Below, piece by piece: positions 53,396-63,838 of a stretch of 64,000 nt of DNA; within the stretch, counting starts at the first letter, position 1, and every line of letters begins with the position of its first letter. The notes beneath the pieces were generated by a model that ran no database searches, was not told where the DNA came from, and worked only from the letters and a program-made list of their open reading frames with translations. The translations under genes were made by a program, and so were the position numbers. The stretch is from Gigaspora margarita. Taxonomy: Eukaryota > Glomeromycota > Glomeromycetes > Diversisporales > Gigasporaceae. Location of the stretch: contig WTPW01000422.1 in the NCBI GenBank assembly GCA_009809945.1, positions 278,657 to 342,656 of the forward strand. Reading direction: 5' to 3'.

Positions 53396-53938
53396 ATGTC
53401 TGATTGTCCTGACCTGCCAATTACTTGTGCTGGATTAAATCAATGTTGCGACCGAAAATATGGAAATTGGTTGCTTGGTTCTAAGTGTACAAATACTCTA
53501 TCTTGTGATAATTCTAAATTCTATGCATCTTGTAATTGCGGATCATACGTTAGAAATCCAGTGGCATTGGTTGTTGTTATTGTTGCAATTTTAGCGATAT
53601 TGGTTTTATTATGCTATTGTGCAAAAAAGAGATCAAATAATATTGCTAGTCGAATTCAAGACCCAAATGCAATTAATTACACAGGCCAAATTCAAACCCC
53701 TAATTCAAATAATAATATTGGCCAAATTCAAAGTCCTAGTTCAAATAATTATGTTCAACCCACTTATTCAAATAATTATGTTGGCCAAATTCAAAATCCT
53801 AATTCAAATAATTATGCTGGCCAAATTCCAAACCCTAATTCAAATAATTATGTTGGCCAAATTCAAAACCCTTATTCAAATAATTATGCTGGCCATATTC
53901 AAAATCCTAATTCAAATAATTATGTTGGACAAATTTGA
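53396..53938 (+). CDS. Cys-rich single-pass membrane protein with YVGQIQNPNSNN repeats, 180 aa
   Basis: An intact ATG-to-TGA frame without visible intron. Residues 1-55 hold eight Cys (4, 11, 17, 18, 31, 37, 46, 48), an even number suited to four disulfides in an extracellular or lumenal domain. There is no classic signal peptide. Residues 56-74 (VALVVVIVAILAILVLLCY) are one transmembrane helix, followed by KKR at 77-79, which favours an N-out, C-in (type III) arrangement. Residues about 93-180 are seven to eight copies of a 12-residue Asn/Gln/Pro-rich repeat, consensus YVGQIQNPNSNN, ending mid-unit. Function unknown; a small surface or secretory-membrane protein is an inference. The unusually clean repeat frame argues that it is translated. 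Confidence 0.8.
   Translation: MSDCPDLPITCAGLNQCCDRKYGNWLLGSKCTNTLSCDNSKFYASCNCGSYVRNPVALVVVIVAILAILVLLCYCAKKRSNNIASRIQDPNAINYTGQIQTPNSNNNIGQIQSPSSNNYVQPTYSNNYVGQIQNPNSNNYAGQIPNPNSNNYVGQIQNPYSNNYAGHIQNPNSNNYVGQI
53665..53936 (+). repeat. 36-bp coding tandem repeat
   Basis: The DNA under the protein tail repeats AATTCAAATAATTATG, TTGGCCAAATTCAAAA and CCT with a 36-bp period. One unit is shortened by nine bases, so the frame is kept (QPTYSNN). Third-position changes dominate between units. Confidence 0.85.
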
Positions 53939-54244
53939 GACTTTTTGTACCATTAAAATTTTCGCATGTCTAACTGTAATTTAATATTATTATTCGATTA
54001 GCTTACTGCATTTAATTCAAAACACATACTTCATCTGCTATTTTTTTTTTATTGACTATTTTGTAATTTCATTTAATATTCAATATGAAGCTATACATTA
54101 TCGATGGGATAATTAATAAATAGGCTAATTAATAAAAAAATATAGGACAATTAATAAATAGGATAACTAATAATATAATGCAATAAAGTTTATTTACTTA
54201 TCAAAATCTTCAATAGCCATTTTTGCACTATACAAATGCAATTA
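53939..54244. other. 3' flank of the membrane protein gene
   Basis: AATTAATAAATAGG repeats (54109-54165) give several AATAAA-like signals; which one acts as poly(A) signal cannot be decided. AATAAA at 54183 is also a candidate. Confidence 0.4.
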
Positions 54245-54424
54245 CAGTGAAATCTCCATAAGCGCACCCTCTATAAGTGCACACCCTCTCTAAATTCACG
54301 CTTAAATTCGGGCCTAAATACAGTAAAAAGATAACCTCCATAAATACACATTTTCTTATTGTTCTCTAAGTGCACGTCATTAAAGTTCGGTCCCAAGAGC
54401 GTGCACTTATGAAGGGTTTTACTG
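54245..54424. mobile_element. 180-bp TA-flanked MITE (Tc1/mariner/pogo-like)
   Basis: CAGTGAAATCTCCATAAGCG on the left is mirrored by GTGCACTTATGAAGGGTTTT then ACTG on the right, with TA at 54243-54244 and 54425-54426. TAAGTGCAC recurs inside. CAGT(A/G)AAA(C/T)C termini are typical of pogo/Tigger and mariner relatives. Confidence 0.8.
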
Positions 54425-54532
54425 TACAATTTATTTATTTATTTTATTTTTAACAATTTTTAACTAGAACATGGTCATACTGTCTGCAAGAACAGAGTAA
54501 AAATGTCATAAAGCAAATTATAATTTTTACTT

Positions 54533-54657
54533 ACCGTATTTGCGCGTAATAGCGTAATAGCGGGCCGGGAGCTATTTCGATTGATGGCCCGAATTAAGCT
54601 TAATTTTGGGCCGAAATTAGCGATTACACCCTGCGCTTTATTACTCGCAAATACGGT
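54533..54657. mobile_element. 125-bp ACCGTATTTGCG MITE
   Basis: ACCGTATTTGCGCGTAATAG at the left and CTTTATTACTCGCAAATACG then GT at the right. GGCCCGAATTAAGCTTAATT then TTGGGCC in the middle is a second palindrome. The fragment at 1-75 is a relative. The first bases, ACCGTAT, are shared with the elements at 11216, 14150 and 44660. Confidence 0.8.
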
Positions 54658-55998
54658 GTTAGCCCTGTTGATCTGGGCCCCTGTCAAATTCGAATTCGTA
54701 AGTCACGAGATATGCACGTAGCTGTACCCGAAGTGTCAGATCTGCCATTTCTGCCAGATCAGATGGTTATGGCATTTCGACCTGATATGCAGTAATCAAA
54801 GTTATAGCATAAATGATTGATCGAACATTTATAGCAGAAATGCCATTTCCTTTTAATATAGACTCTTTTATTATAAATACGGGCGATATTCGCTCCACTT
54901 TGTAGGCATGTTTGCCATGATCTTATAATTATATTAATAAAGGACACACCCTAATCGATTCTATAAATTACATCACACACTCTTTCGAATTGCCAGATCA
55001 CACTATACATAAACCCTCTCGCTTATATAAATACTACAACTATAACATACCACGGCACAGTCCTGTGTCTCTGTGCTCACGTGACTCTCTGTCGATAGTT
55101 GCTCCGTTAGCCCCGATTTCCGAGAGATACTTCGAGGGTTAACAACGGTAATGGTTTTATTAACTGAAATAAATTATTTGTTATTATATTTGTTAACTCA
55201 CATTTATATACTTTCTAAAATTATCATGATGGCTTTCTTGCCGCGCTACTTATATTGTTTTGTTAAAAGAGTGGTCATTTCATTCAGATTTTACTATTCA
55301 ATATTACAGGAATTTTTACATCACGTATGTTGCTGATTAAAAGCAACTTCCGAATATTTTTTTTTAACGACATCATATGGGTGGAATTAATAGTTTCGCA
55401 TTGCATACATTCTCTACATTTTCTGAGTTTTGCTCAAAAACTTCATTTTTAAAATTGAATAGTATTGGGTACTATTCACAAATTCGGAAATTTATTTATG
55501 TAAAAGGAGGCATGTACGTACTTTGGATACAATGTTAAACGGTAGAAACTCTGAAAATGACAATTTGTCACTTGAACGAAAAATTCGAGTGACAAAGTAA
55601 TGGTGCAAAACATTTGGCGGTATCGTGATCTCCGAGCCAAATCTCTTCGGAAAATATCCGAAAAGTAATTGTCTGGACAATTTCCATTCCGATTTAGCAC
55701 GAGATCACGGCACGGCTAATCTCAATCAAACTTAAGTTTTCGGTATTTTTCGGATTGGCTTTGTGCACTGACCCAAATACAGTATAAGTAACATCTTTGT
55801 TTTAGCCCAAAAATTTCTCAATTTCTCAATTTTGCATCTGTGTAACATCATGAAATTGTGCACCATTTTCAGATCGCTGATTAATGGGTAACAGATGATC
55901 ATGCCCCTATTTTTGGTAATATTGTACTCTTTATGGTTCGTAACAGGTTTATGCATCTAATTCCACATGTGAAAAATCGACAGATTAATATATCAACT
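54658..55998. other. GC-richer unique region, gene content uncertain
   Basis: This stretch lacks the repeat families found elsewhere. A TATATAAAT box at 55024-55032 precedes a small ATG frame (55151-55336). Around 55476-55700 composition is near 40% GC and frames are open on both strands, but none is recognised. It is one of the few places where an unannotated exon could hide. Confidence 0.35.
55151..55336 (+). CDS. Very small hydrophobic ORF, 61 aa (doubtful)
   Basis: ATG to TGA, rich in Leu, Tyr, Ile and Phe (NYLLLYLLTHIYILSKIIMM), so it would be a membrane peptide. A TATA-like box lies 119 bp before the ATG and the stretch between is unusually GC-rich (CGATTTCCGAGAGATACTTC). No homologue is recognised; it may be a chance frame. 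Confidence 0.2.
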   Translation: MVLLTEINYLLLYLLTHIYILSKIIMMAFLPRYLYCFVKRVVISFRFYYSILQEFLHHVCC

Positions 55999-56071
55999 GC
56001 CCGGGTAGCTCAATTGGTAGAGCGTCAGGCTTTTAACCTGAATGTCGGGGGTTCGAGCCCCCCCTCGGGCG
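55999..56071 (+). tRNA. tRNA-Lys(UUU)
   Basis: A complete cloverleaf without intron: acceptor GCCCGGG (55999-56005) with CTCGGGC (56064-56070) and discriminator G; D arm GCTCAATTGGTAGAGC; anticodon stem TCAGG / CCTGA around CTTTTAA, anticodon TTT at 56032-56034; T arm GGGGG TTCGAGC CCCCC (56047-56063). CCA is not encoded, as expected for a nuclear eukaryotic tRNA. It reads AAA codons (and AAG by wobble), apt for an AT-rich genome. Confidence 0.97.
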
Positions 56072-56086
56072 TTAAGTCGTAATATC

Positions 56087-56108
56087 TTTTTTTTTTTTTT
56101 TTTTTTTT
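56087..56108 (+). terminator. Pol III terminator, 22 T
   Basis: A run of 22 T starts 16 bases after the tRNA end, then TTTTCTTACT-like sequence. Four or more T suffice for RNA polymerase III; this run is far longer. Confidence 0.85.
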
Positions 56109-57200
56109 CTTACTACATATAACGGTAAATTTATAAATTAATCAAACTTTTTATTCATTAATATATAGTTACTATGATTAGATGGTTATGTTATAATTAC
56201 GACCCATGAACTCAAGTCATTCTTTTTTCTTTTTTAAAATTTAAGGCCTTATATACTATAATAACTATACCGATATTTTTTAGAGGTGAACAGAACATGT
56301 TATCTAACATATGGTTGCTCCGACTAAATCCATTCCAAACCCCAAGAGAATGATTCAAAGCTAAATATGGGTGACGAACCTATTTTGCAATGATTGACAA
56401 AAGTACTGACGATTGACAAAACTCTTGAAAAATTAATTTGACCAATAAAATAGAATATAGGTGCCTTCTGTCAACGAGTTTTTTTTTATATCGGCCTCTG
56501 AATATTCTGAATCTTAAATTTTTTCAAGATAACTACTATTCATCATTAAGATTAATCGGTTAATGTAAAAACCAGTAATTTTTTAATTGGTAACAAGCTT
56601 TTTCGATTAAATTGTCAGTTCGTTATAAAAAGTTTACTCCATAAAAATTAACAAGCTCATAAAAAATTCTTTTTAACTTTACATTACATTGAATCTGAAG
56701 CAGAAGTTTTTTTTATTGCCCTTAGTTCATCGACAGACATATCGGGATTAATGCAGGCTATCAGGTAATGACGGATCAATGTGCCAAAAAAAAGTACGTG
56801 CGTAGAAACAAAACTGACAGCACATGATCCCTGAATTTTAAATTTTATTACATCAAATGTCATATGCTACAAATAAAATTTATGATCGTCATGTGTTTAC
56901 CATTCGTCATGAGTTTCGTCATTCGTCATTTCGTCAACTCGAAGTTGCTTGACGAAATGGTTTCATCTTTCGTCACTCATCGTCATTCAAAATAACCTAT
57001 ACTTAATTTGATTTCCGATTATGTTTAAATAGGAAATTTAAAGATCAGCATTGATGCTTCTGTCTATTTTAGACTTGGTCCCTTAAACGAACACTGTTTT
57101 TAGAAGATTTTAATTTAGAAAAATAAAAATTCGATATAATTTGATAGCTTTTAAAATGGGAATGTTATTTGCACCATGGATTTTTCTATTCGCACCTTCA
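56109..57200. other. Spacer; GACGAAA/TTTCGTC cluster at 56885-56995
   Basis: At 56885-56995, TCGTCATGTGTTTACCATTC, GTCATTTCGTCAACTCG, TTGCTTGACGAAATGG and CTTTCGTCACTCATCGTC form an inverted cluster related to 9963-10206. The remainder shows nothing definite. Less AT-rich than the window average. Confidence 0.45.
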
Positions 57201-58745
57201 CCTCGATTTTGTTACTTAAATATTTTAAATTTTAAAAACTTATATTAATTTTATCTTCACGAGTTCTTGACCAAATTCGATGAAAATTTTTTTATTTGAA
57301 TCCTATGGATTCGTAGAATTAAAATTAAAAAATTTCATAGAATTTGGTTAAGAGCTCGTAGAGATATATTCGATGAAATCCTGTAAGCAATTTCGGCGAA
57401 GCTTCTTTGCAATTTATGTTTTTAGAAGTAGAAAATTTCATCTAAGATATCTCTGCGAGTTCTTGACCAAATTCAGAGAAAATTTTTTTATTTGAATTCT
57501 ACAAATCTGTGAATTAAAATAACAAAAATTTCATTGAATTTGGTTAAGAATTCACAGAGATATGTTCAATGAAAGTTCTTGTAAACAATTTTAGCACAGC
57601 TTCTTTGTAATATATGTTTTTGGAAATAAAATATTTTATCAATGATATCTCTATGAGTTCCTGACCAAATTTGATAAAAAATTTTTTATTTGAATTCTAT
57701 AGATTTGTAGAATTAAAATAAAAAATTCATTGAATATGATCAAGAACTCATGAAGATATCTTTGATGAAAGTTCCTGTAAACAATTCAGTACAGTATCTT
57801 TGTAATGCAGTTTATTTTTTTAGAAGTGAAAAACTTCATCAAAAATATCTCTGTGAGTTCTTGACTAAATTCAATGAAAATTTTTTATTTAAATTCTATA
57901 AATCTATAGAATTGAATAAAATTTATTGAATTTGGTCAAGTATTCACAGAGATATCTTTGATAAAAGTTTTTGTAAACAATTTCAGCACAGGTTCCTTGG
58001 AATATATGTTTTTTAAATAAAAAACTTTCATCCAAGATATCTCTATGAGTTCTTGACCAAATTAGATAAAAAAAATTTATTTGAATTATGCAGATCTGTA
58101 GAATCAAAATAAAAAAATTTCATTGAATTTAGTCAAGAATTTGTAAAGATATCTTTAATAAAAGTTTTTTACTTCTAAAAATGTATATTACAAAGAAGCT
58201 GTACTCAAATTGTTTACAAGAACTTTTATTGAAGATATCTCTGAGTTCTTGACCAAATTTGATAAAAAAATTTTTATTTTAATTCTATGAATTTATAGAA
58301 TTCAAATAAAAAAAATTTTATTGAATTGGGTCAAGAACTCATAAAGATATCATTGATGAAATTTTTTATTTCCAAAACTATATCTGACAAAGAAGCAGTG
58401 TTAAAATTGTTTACAAGAACTTTCATTGAAGATATCTCTGCGAGTACTTGACCAGACTCAATAAAATTTTTTATTTTAATTCTACAGATTTGTAGAATTT
58501 AAATAAATAATATTTATTGAATTTGGTCAAGAATTTACAAAAATATCTTCAATAAAAATTTTTTATTTCTAAAAAAATATACAACAAAGAAGCTGCATCA
58601 AAATTGTTTGCAGAAACTTTTATTCCATGAGTTTGATAAAAATTTTTTATTTTAATTCTACAAATCTATAAATTTCAAATAAAAATTTTATTAAATTTGG
58701 TCAAAGATGATATTAATAAAGTTTTTAAAATTTAAGTGACAAAAT
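57200..58745. repeat. Satellite B: eight ~197-bp palindrome-bearing monomers
   Basis: Each monomer has AGATATCTCTGTGAGTTCTT, GACCAAATTTGATAAAAATT, TTTTATTTGAATTCTACAGA and the mirror back to ATTGAATTTGGTCAAGAACT, then AGATATCTTTGATGAAAGTT, CTTGTAAACAATTTCAGCAC and AGCTTCTTTGTAATATATG. Starts near 57265, 57463, 57660, 57857, 58053, 58247, 58445 and 58630 (truncated). The palindrome core matches satellite A; the spacer is unrelated. The left monomer is less AT-rich and the right ones progressively more decayed. Confidence 0.85.
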
Positions 58746-58769
58746 AATATAATCTACATTAGCAAAAAA

Positions 58770-59100
58770 AATATATAATATATTTTGAAAGAATTTGTAT
58801 GCCTAAATCTTTTGAAATAATTGTGATCAATACAAAATCTTTATGAAATAAAAAATTTCAAAAAATTTTAAAATAATTTTTGAAATCTTTTAAAAAATTT
58901 TTGAAATATTGCAAAATAATTTTCAAAATATTGTGCATATTTCAAAATATTGTGCAATATTTCAAAATAATTTTTAAAATAATTTTTGAAATCTTTTGAA
59001 ATAATTTTCAAAATATTGAGTTTATAAGAATTGCAAAATATTTTGAAATATTGTGCAATATTTCAAAGAGAATTTCTATTTGTACACAAAGTGTATATAC
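58770..59100. repeat. TTTCAAAATATTGTGCAATA simple palindromic repeat
   Basis: Overlapping runs of TTTCAAAATAATTTT, GAAATCTTTTAAAATAATTT and ATATTGTGCAATATTTCAAA. A second short block is at 59345-59460. It is nearly self-complementary throughout and non-coding. Confidence 0.6.
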
Positions 59101-59860
59101 ACAGGTAATAAAAACAAAATAATATTTCAAAATTTTGATCATAAAACCACCTTTTGGCTGCTAATAAAAATTTCTTGGGATATTTTGGTATAAATAACCC
59201 TCACCACAATCCCAAACCCACTATTACTCTAAACATAAGCAAGGGTTTAATTTTTTATTTATAAAAATTGGTTTGATTGATGTATTACACAAAATTTGTA
59301 AATCAATAAATTATACCCATGCATAAATGCTATGTGTAAATTAATAAATTTACTATTTCAAAACAATTTTCAAAAATTTTCAAAATAATTTTGAAATCTT
59401 TTAAAATAATTTTGTGCAATAGTTTATAAGAATTGTAAAATATTATTCAATATTTTGAAGAATAAATTTATTTGTTGCCCAAATTATATGACACATAATT
59501 AACCAATTAAAAATATAAATAAATTTAAATTTATTAATAAAGATTTTATTTAAATTACCAATAATTAGAATTTTGAAAATTACTATATTTTATGTTATTT
59601 ATTAACTTTAACTTATCTAGTTCTAACTATTAACTAATCTTAACCTTAAAATATATTACTCTAACTCTAACTCTGATCTGAAAATAGCTATCTAATTCTA
59701 TTATTCTAACTCAACCCTAACCTTTATTTAACCTTAAACCACCATTATATAACATAATATAACAAACTAAATATGTGAACCTCTAGAAATAAAACCAAAA
59801 TTGATGCTATGAAACTATTACCAAATACAATGTAGTTGTATTAGGGCTGGTAAAGACTAA
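59101..59860. other. AT-rich spacer with telomere-like CTAACCTTAACC phrases
   Basis: ACTAATCTTAACCTTAAAA, CTCTAACTCTAACTCTGA and CAACCCTAACCTTTATTTAA lie between 59630 and 59740. No TIR could be fixed around them. Confidence 0.4.
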
Positions 59861-60254
59861 CAATAATTTCAAAAATGCATTACCAATAACTCTAACAACA
59901 ACACTAGCAACAAGACTATTATTTTAAAAAACAATAGCAGTTAGATATATATGCAGATCAAACTACAAAAAAACCAACTTCACTAAAAGAATGAACACAA
60001 ATACAATAAAACTGTATAGTACCAAAAGTAAAGAAAATTAACTAGCTAGTAACTCCAAAATGGTGACTCCAATGACAATTTCAACACTCTAGATATACTA
60101 TTATCTGAAAAAAAAACCAAAATAGACATGTATGCAGGTTAAACTATGAAAAACTACTGCACAAAAAGAGCAAACACAAATGCAATAAAATCGAATAGTG
60201 ACAAAGATAAGGGTAACTAACCTGTAATTTCAAAAAAAATCAACTAACTAGGGC
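59861..60254 (+). repeat. ~180-bp tandem duplication, related to the tract at 31205-32335
   Basis: ATGCAGATCAAACTACAAAA ... AACACAAATACAATAAAACT (59950) is repeated as ATGCAGGTTAAACTATGAAA ... AACACAAATGCAATAAAATC (60133). GGTGACTCCAATGACAATTT resembles the reverse complement of 31930-31995 and its neighbours. Confidence 0.45.
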
Positions 60255-61995
60255 TCACATCTGACTCGGAAATTTGGGTTAGCCCTGTAAAAATCATGAA
60301 ATTTGGTTTAAGATTTGATCATGTGGATAATCAAGTTAAATACTGAAATACCGGTAAATATATTATATCATATGCGACAACATTACAGCATTAAACGTTG
60401 ATGAGAAATTCACATAGTAAAATTTCGCACGACGATCAAGTTATGGTATCAATATATCGTAACTTCAATTATTATAGTATGCTTCATACTGCGTAACATT
60501 GATATCAACACACTGGCGGCCAATCAAAACCGTTTAAACGGACGAACTCAGAATTAGAGTGTAGAGATAAAAAACATAATAATATAAAATGCGGATTTCA
60601 CCCTACCTTAACCCGATCTACAAAGCTGATTTCACTACCTTGCAATTCAGGTTTCATCATGTTCTATTATGATTACCAAAAAATTTATCACGTGTCACAC
60701 TAATTTTCAAATCATGCCCCAAAAATTCGCTAATGACCATTGTCATTGCCACGACATCCCAATTAATCAATTAATCAATAAATTATATGCCCTGTAAGAA
60801 AAAGTGGCACGTGGTACGGTCCAAAATGGCACGGGAAAAACAACCATTACGTACCTCCGCAAAAAATTTCACGTGCAAATCACGGTCCACAAACCGTTCC
60901 TTCACTGCAATTTCCGTAGAAAAACGTGCCAAAAATCCGTGCCAAAATCCGTGGATTTGGGATTAGTAAACTGCTGCAAAATCCGGTCCATTTACTGTTC
61001 AAAATTTACGGGTGAACGTGCCAAAAATGGCACGGTGAAAAGAAACCATCCCGTACCGCACGTGTCAAACACGGTGCACTATCCCGTGCCTTTCCGTTAT
61101 TTTAGTGAACGTGCCAAAATACGTGTGTTTTGGCTTAGTAAACTGCTGCAAAATCCGGTCCATTTGCGGTCCAAAATTCACGCATATACCCGCAATGGCA
61201 CGGATATCACACGTGCCACTTTTCTTACAGGGATGCTGCGACAACTGCGATTGTGATGTCGATTGCTAGTGAACTTTTGAGGTGACTGCTCGTGTACATA
61301 GACATCGGATACACTTAAATTTTATAAGCAATCAGGTTTTAAATTATCTAGATATTAGAAATTTCTTCATATCTATTTATGGTAAATACTGATACAGTAT
61401 GATGTTCCTTCTTGAACATGCATGCGTTTCATAACATATTTAGTTAGTGCAATTCCACAAGACAATAATAAAAAAAAAGACATGTACTTTAATCGAGACA
61501 AAAACCTGTTAAAACGATTTTTGCCTAAACAATTCTCATACAATAGACGTATTTCAAAAAGAAATATCCAATCAAAAGCACAGATTTGTACAGAAATACT
61601 TACGCCGCCTAACCATGCACTCCGTTCCTGGTAAAACGCACAACCCCAAAATTACCACAGTTTTTACTGCATAGATATATTAAGTTAGTGGTGTTCAAAA
61701 ATTTCACATTTTATGTAACCCGAGCCAATCTAATGATTCGGATTCAGACTTCGGATCGAACCTGCGGAGCATTAATACTAGCTTAGTACTGCCAAGAAAT
61801 ATCGTAGCAAATTACAATCCAAGCAATGTTTACTTAGTACATAGGTTAGCAGGTTTATTAATGATTTCGGGCAAATTTTTTAGGTCGGATTAACTCGGTT
61901 ACACGAAGTTAAAATTTTTTATTCCTCAATTTTTACAGGGCTATCCCAAATTTCCGGGTCGGATGCGTCTGATCTGGGTCGGCGTTTAGTTCTAG
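60255..61995. mobile_element. 1.74-kb TIR element, GGAAATTTGGGTTAGCCCTGT ends
   Basis: GACTCGGAAATTTGGGTTAG then CCCTGTAAAAAT on the left is mirrored by TTTTTACAGGGCTATCCCAA then ATTTCCGGGTC on the right. ORFs inside are short; the one at 61422-61634 (70 aa, Lys/Arg-rich) is not recognised. It carries the element at 60789-61236. Non-autonomous as far as can be seen. Confidence 0.65.
60789..61236. mobile_element. CCCTGTAAGAAAAAGTGGCACG element, best copy
   Basis: CCCTGTAAGAAAAAGTGGCA then CGT at the left is the exact inverse of ACGTGCCACTTTTCTTACAG then GG at the right. Internal GGTCCAAAATGGCACGG, CGTGCCAAAA and TTAGTAAACTGCTGCAAAAT each occur twice. The 150-aa frame at 60804-61256 is generated by these repeats and is not called. 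Near-exact ends suggest recent activity of the family, which also has copies at 8703, 34884 and 51841. Confidence 0.85.
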
Positions 61996-62434
61996 TTATT
62001 AGGAGGTTCTACAGCAGGATTATCAGCTGGGCATTTTTACTTAATGAATGGATTAGTATAATTAATGATCTTGAGACAAAATTGATCAATTCCGATGCGG
62101 CCGACTATTATTCCGATGCACTCCGACGTATCCCGACCGGAAAAGACGCCTTTTATGAGTTCTAACCCAATAGTATAGACAGATAAAACGTCAAAACGCA
62201 CAACCCCAAAATTTCCAAAGTTCTCGGTTACAGCCAATCAAAAACGTTAAAGCAAAACTCCCACAATTCTGTTTAGAAGTTTCCAAAATTCTCACAGTTC
62301 TCGGTTGCAGACAGACTTTGATATTAATTATATAGATAGTTAAGCTATATTTCGCACGCTCGGATCATGTTAAACACATGATTTAATTATCCAATAAAAT
62401 CACGAATAAACAGCCAATCACTGTACACCATTCA
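61996..62434. other. GC-richer spacer, no gene called
   Basis: TTCCGATGCGGCC and TCCGATGCACTCCGACG lie at 62090-62130. CAAAACGCACAACCCCAAAA occurs at 61632 and again at 62193. A minus frame (62037-62237) has no recognisable motif. ATCCAATAAAATCACGAAT at 62389 is a unit of the field at 300-1440. Confidence 0.4.
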
Positions 62435-63184
62435 TTGGGGTGTGCGATATACTATGTAAATCAAAATTATATGTGGTGATATTATTTTTTAATTAGTAAA
62501 TAGTGATTAGCGATATAAGTACGTAAGCATTGTACGTAATATATATTATATGTATTGAGTCACACTTTTTTAGGTGCATATGTTGTACTCTCCCTTTTTC
62601 ATCGAAAATTATAATGCGGAACGATTCTTTTTCATCACGGAAATAAGGCTATAGAGCCGTTTTTTTTACATTGTATATACGAAAAATTTTTTCCTATTAC
62701 CCTATTTTAATTCCATTTTCCACTTACTTTGCACCGACAAGTTGTTAAACTAACCGGCAAATTTTTCTGGATAAAATATAAATTTCGCTCGATAGCTTTG
62801 TTCTTTTGACCTTAACGTTGATCTCCTCAAAGTTTCGCTTCATAATTATTTGTCATTAAGGCTGTAAATCTAATTGAACTTGAGAGATGTGGGCGTTTAT
62901 AAGTCAAATAAACGTCGATTTCATTTAAAAAATGTGTGCTTTAAAAAATATCAGAATAATCAATGATTGATCGGGTTACACAAAAAATACAAAAAACCTT
63001 TTATAATAAATTTTTATATGGTATCACATATGGTATCACTATAGTTGCAAACATTAAGGTAGCTACTTTTTAATACGTCATGTCAAACGTCATAGTATAA
63101 CTGATATGTTGATTGATATTCTAATGTCTGCAACTCTAGGTACCACACATAATTTTGATTTACATAGTATATCGCACACCCCAA
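62435..63184. mobile_element. 750-bp hAT-like non-autonomous element, 43-bp TIRs
   Basis: The left TIR (62435-62477) starts TTGGGGTGTGCGATATACTA; the right TIR (63142-63184) is its inverse with one difference in 43 bases. The flanks CCATTCA and CAATTCA may be a diverged 7-8 bp target duplication. The interior has no frame above 60 codons. GGGGTGTGCGA-type ends occur in hAT elements; the assignment is inference. It is inserted in an ATCACC-type repeat (same phrase at 1387-1425: CAATCATTGTACA). Confidence 0.75.
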
Positions 63185-63519
63185 CAATTCATGTCGATTA
63201 ATTGTGCATTATTTTAGTGTTTTTCTAATAATAATTACAATGCGCACATATAGTGGTTTTCACTTTCATATATTTTTATTATATTTTTAGAATTTTCTAA
63301 TTTTTATAAGGTTTGAATATAAAAATTTTAACACAAAATTTCAAATTAAAGTTATAGTATTTAGAATTAAGGTTATAGGTATAGCATATTTTTTACTTAG
63401 GATTTTCTACACTAATTAGTTAGTCAGTTTTTAAGATATTTTGTACATAAGATAATAGTAATGCTAACTTTATCCCTGCGTAAGATATAAATATAGTTCA
63501 AAGATAATTTTAATATTAA
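63185..63519. other. AT-rich spacer, nothing definite
   Basis: No gene, RNA or TIR element recognised. Confidence 0.4.
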
Positions 63520-63620
63520 TGATCTATGAAAAATTTTGTTTAGACCGTTTGAAATTGATTCTTCGGTTAATGATCTATGAAAAATTTTGTTTAGACCGTT
63601 TTGAAATTGATTCTTCGGTT
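63519..63620 (+). repeat. 51-bp tandem duplication at an element end
   Basis: ATGATCTATGAAAAATTTTG, TTTAGACCGTTTGAAATTG and ATTCTTCGGTTAA occur twice in a row with one extra T in the second copy. The duplication includes flank plus the first about 28 bases of the element at 63593. Confidence 0.9.
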
Positions 63621-63838
63621 AACATCACTTTCCAAGACTCTCGGGAGGGAGTAAAATGAAACGAACAAATAAAAATGAACAAAGATGGGTCAATTTCATT
63701 GGTTGGTGTAAATTAGGTGATTGGCAAGAGTCATCCAGCGTTTTGATTGGTTGTTCATTTTGCGGGGGAGACTTCAGCTGGGGGTGATGCTAACCGAAAA
63801 ATTAACTTCTAATGGCCTTATTGATAATAAATACCATT
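63593..63838. mobile_element. TIR element (uninterrupted relative of 8567-9441)
   Basis: CGTTTTGAAATTGATTCTTC then GGTTAACATCAC at the left and GATGCTAACCGAAAAATTAA then CTTCTAATGGCC at the right are inverted. It contains TGAAACGAACAAATAAAAAT, TCAATTTCATTGGTTGGTG and GCGTTTTGATTGGTTGTTC, matching both halves of 8567-9441 in reverse. Confidence 0.75.

Noticed and set aside
60804-61256. 150-codon open frame
   Set aside because: It lies wholly inside a TIR element and is composed of the element's repeated GGCACGG and AAACTGCTGCAAAA modules; frames in other copies are unrelated.
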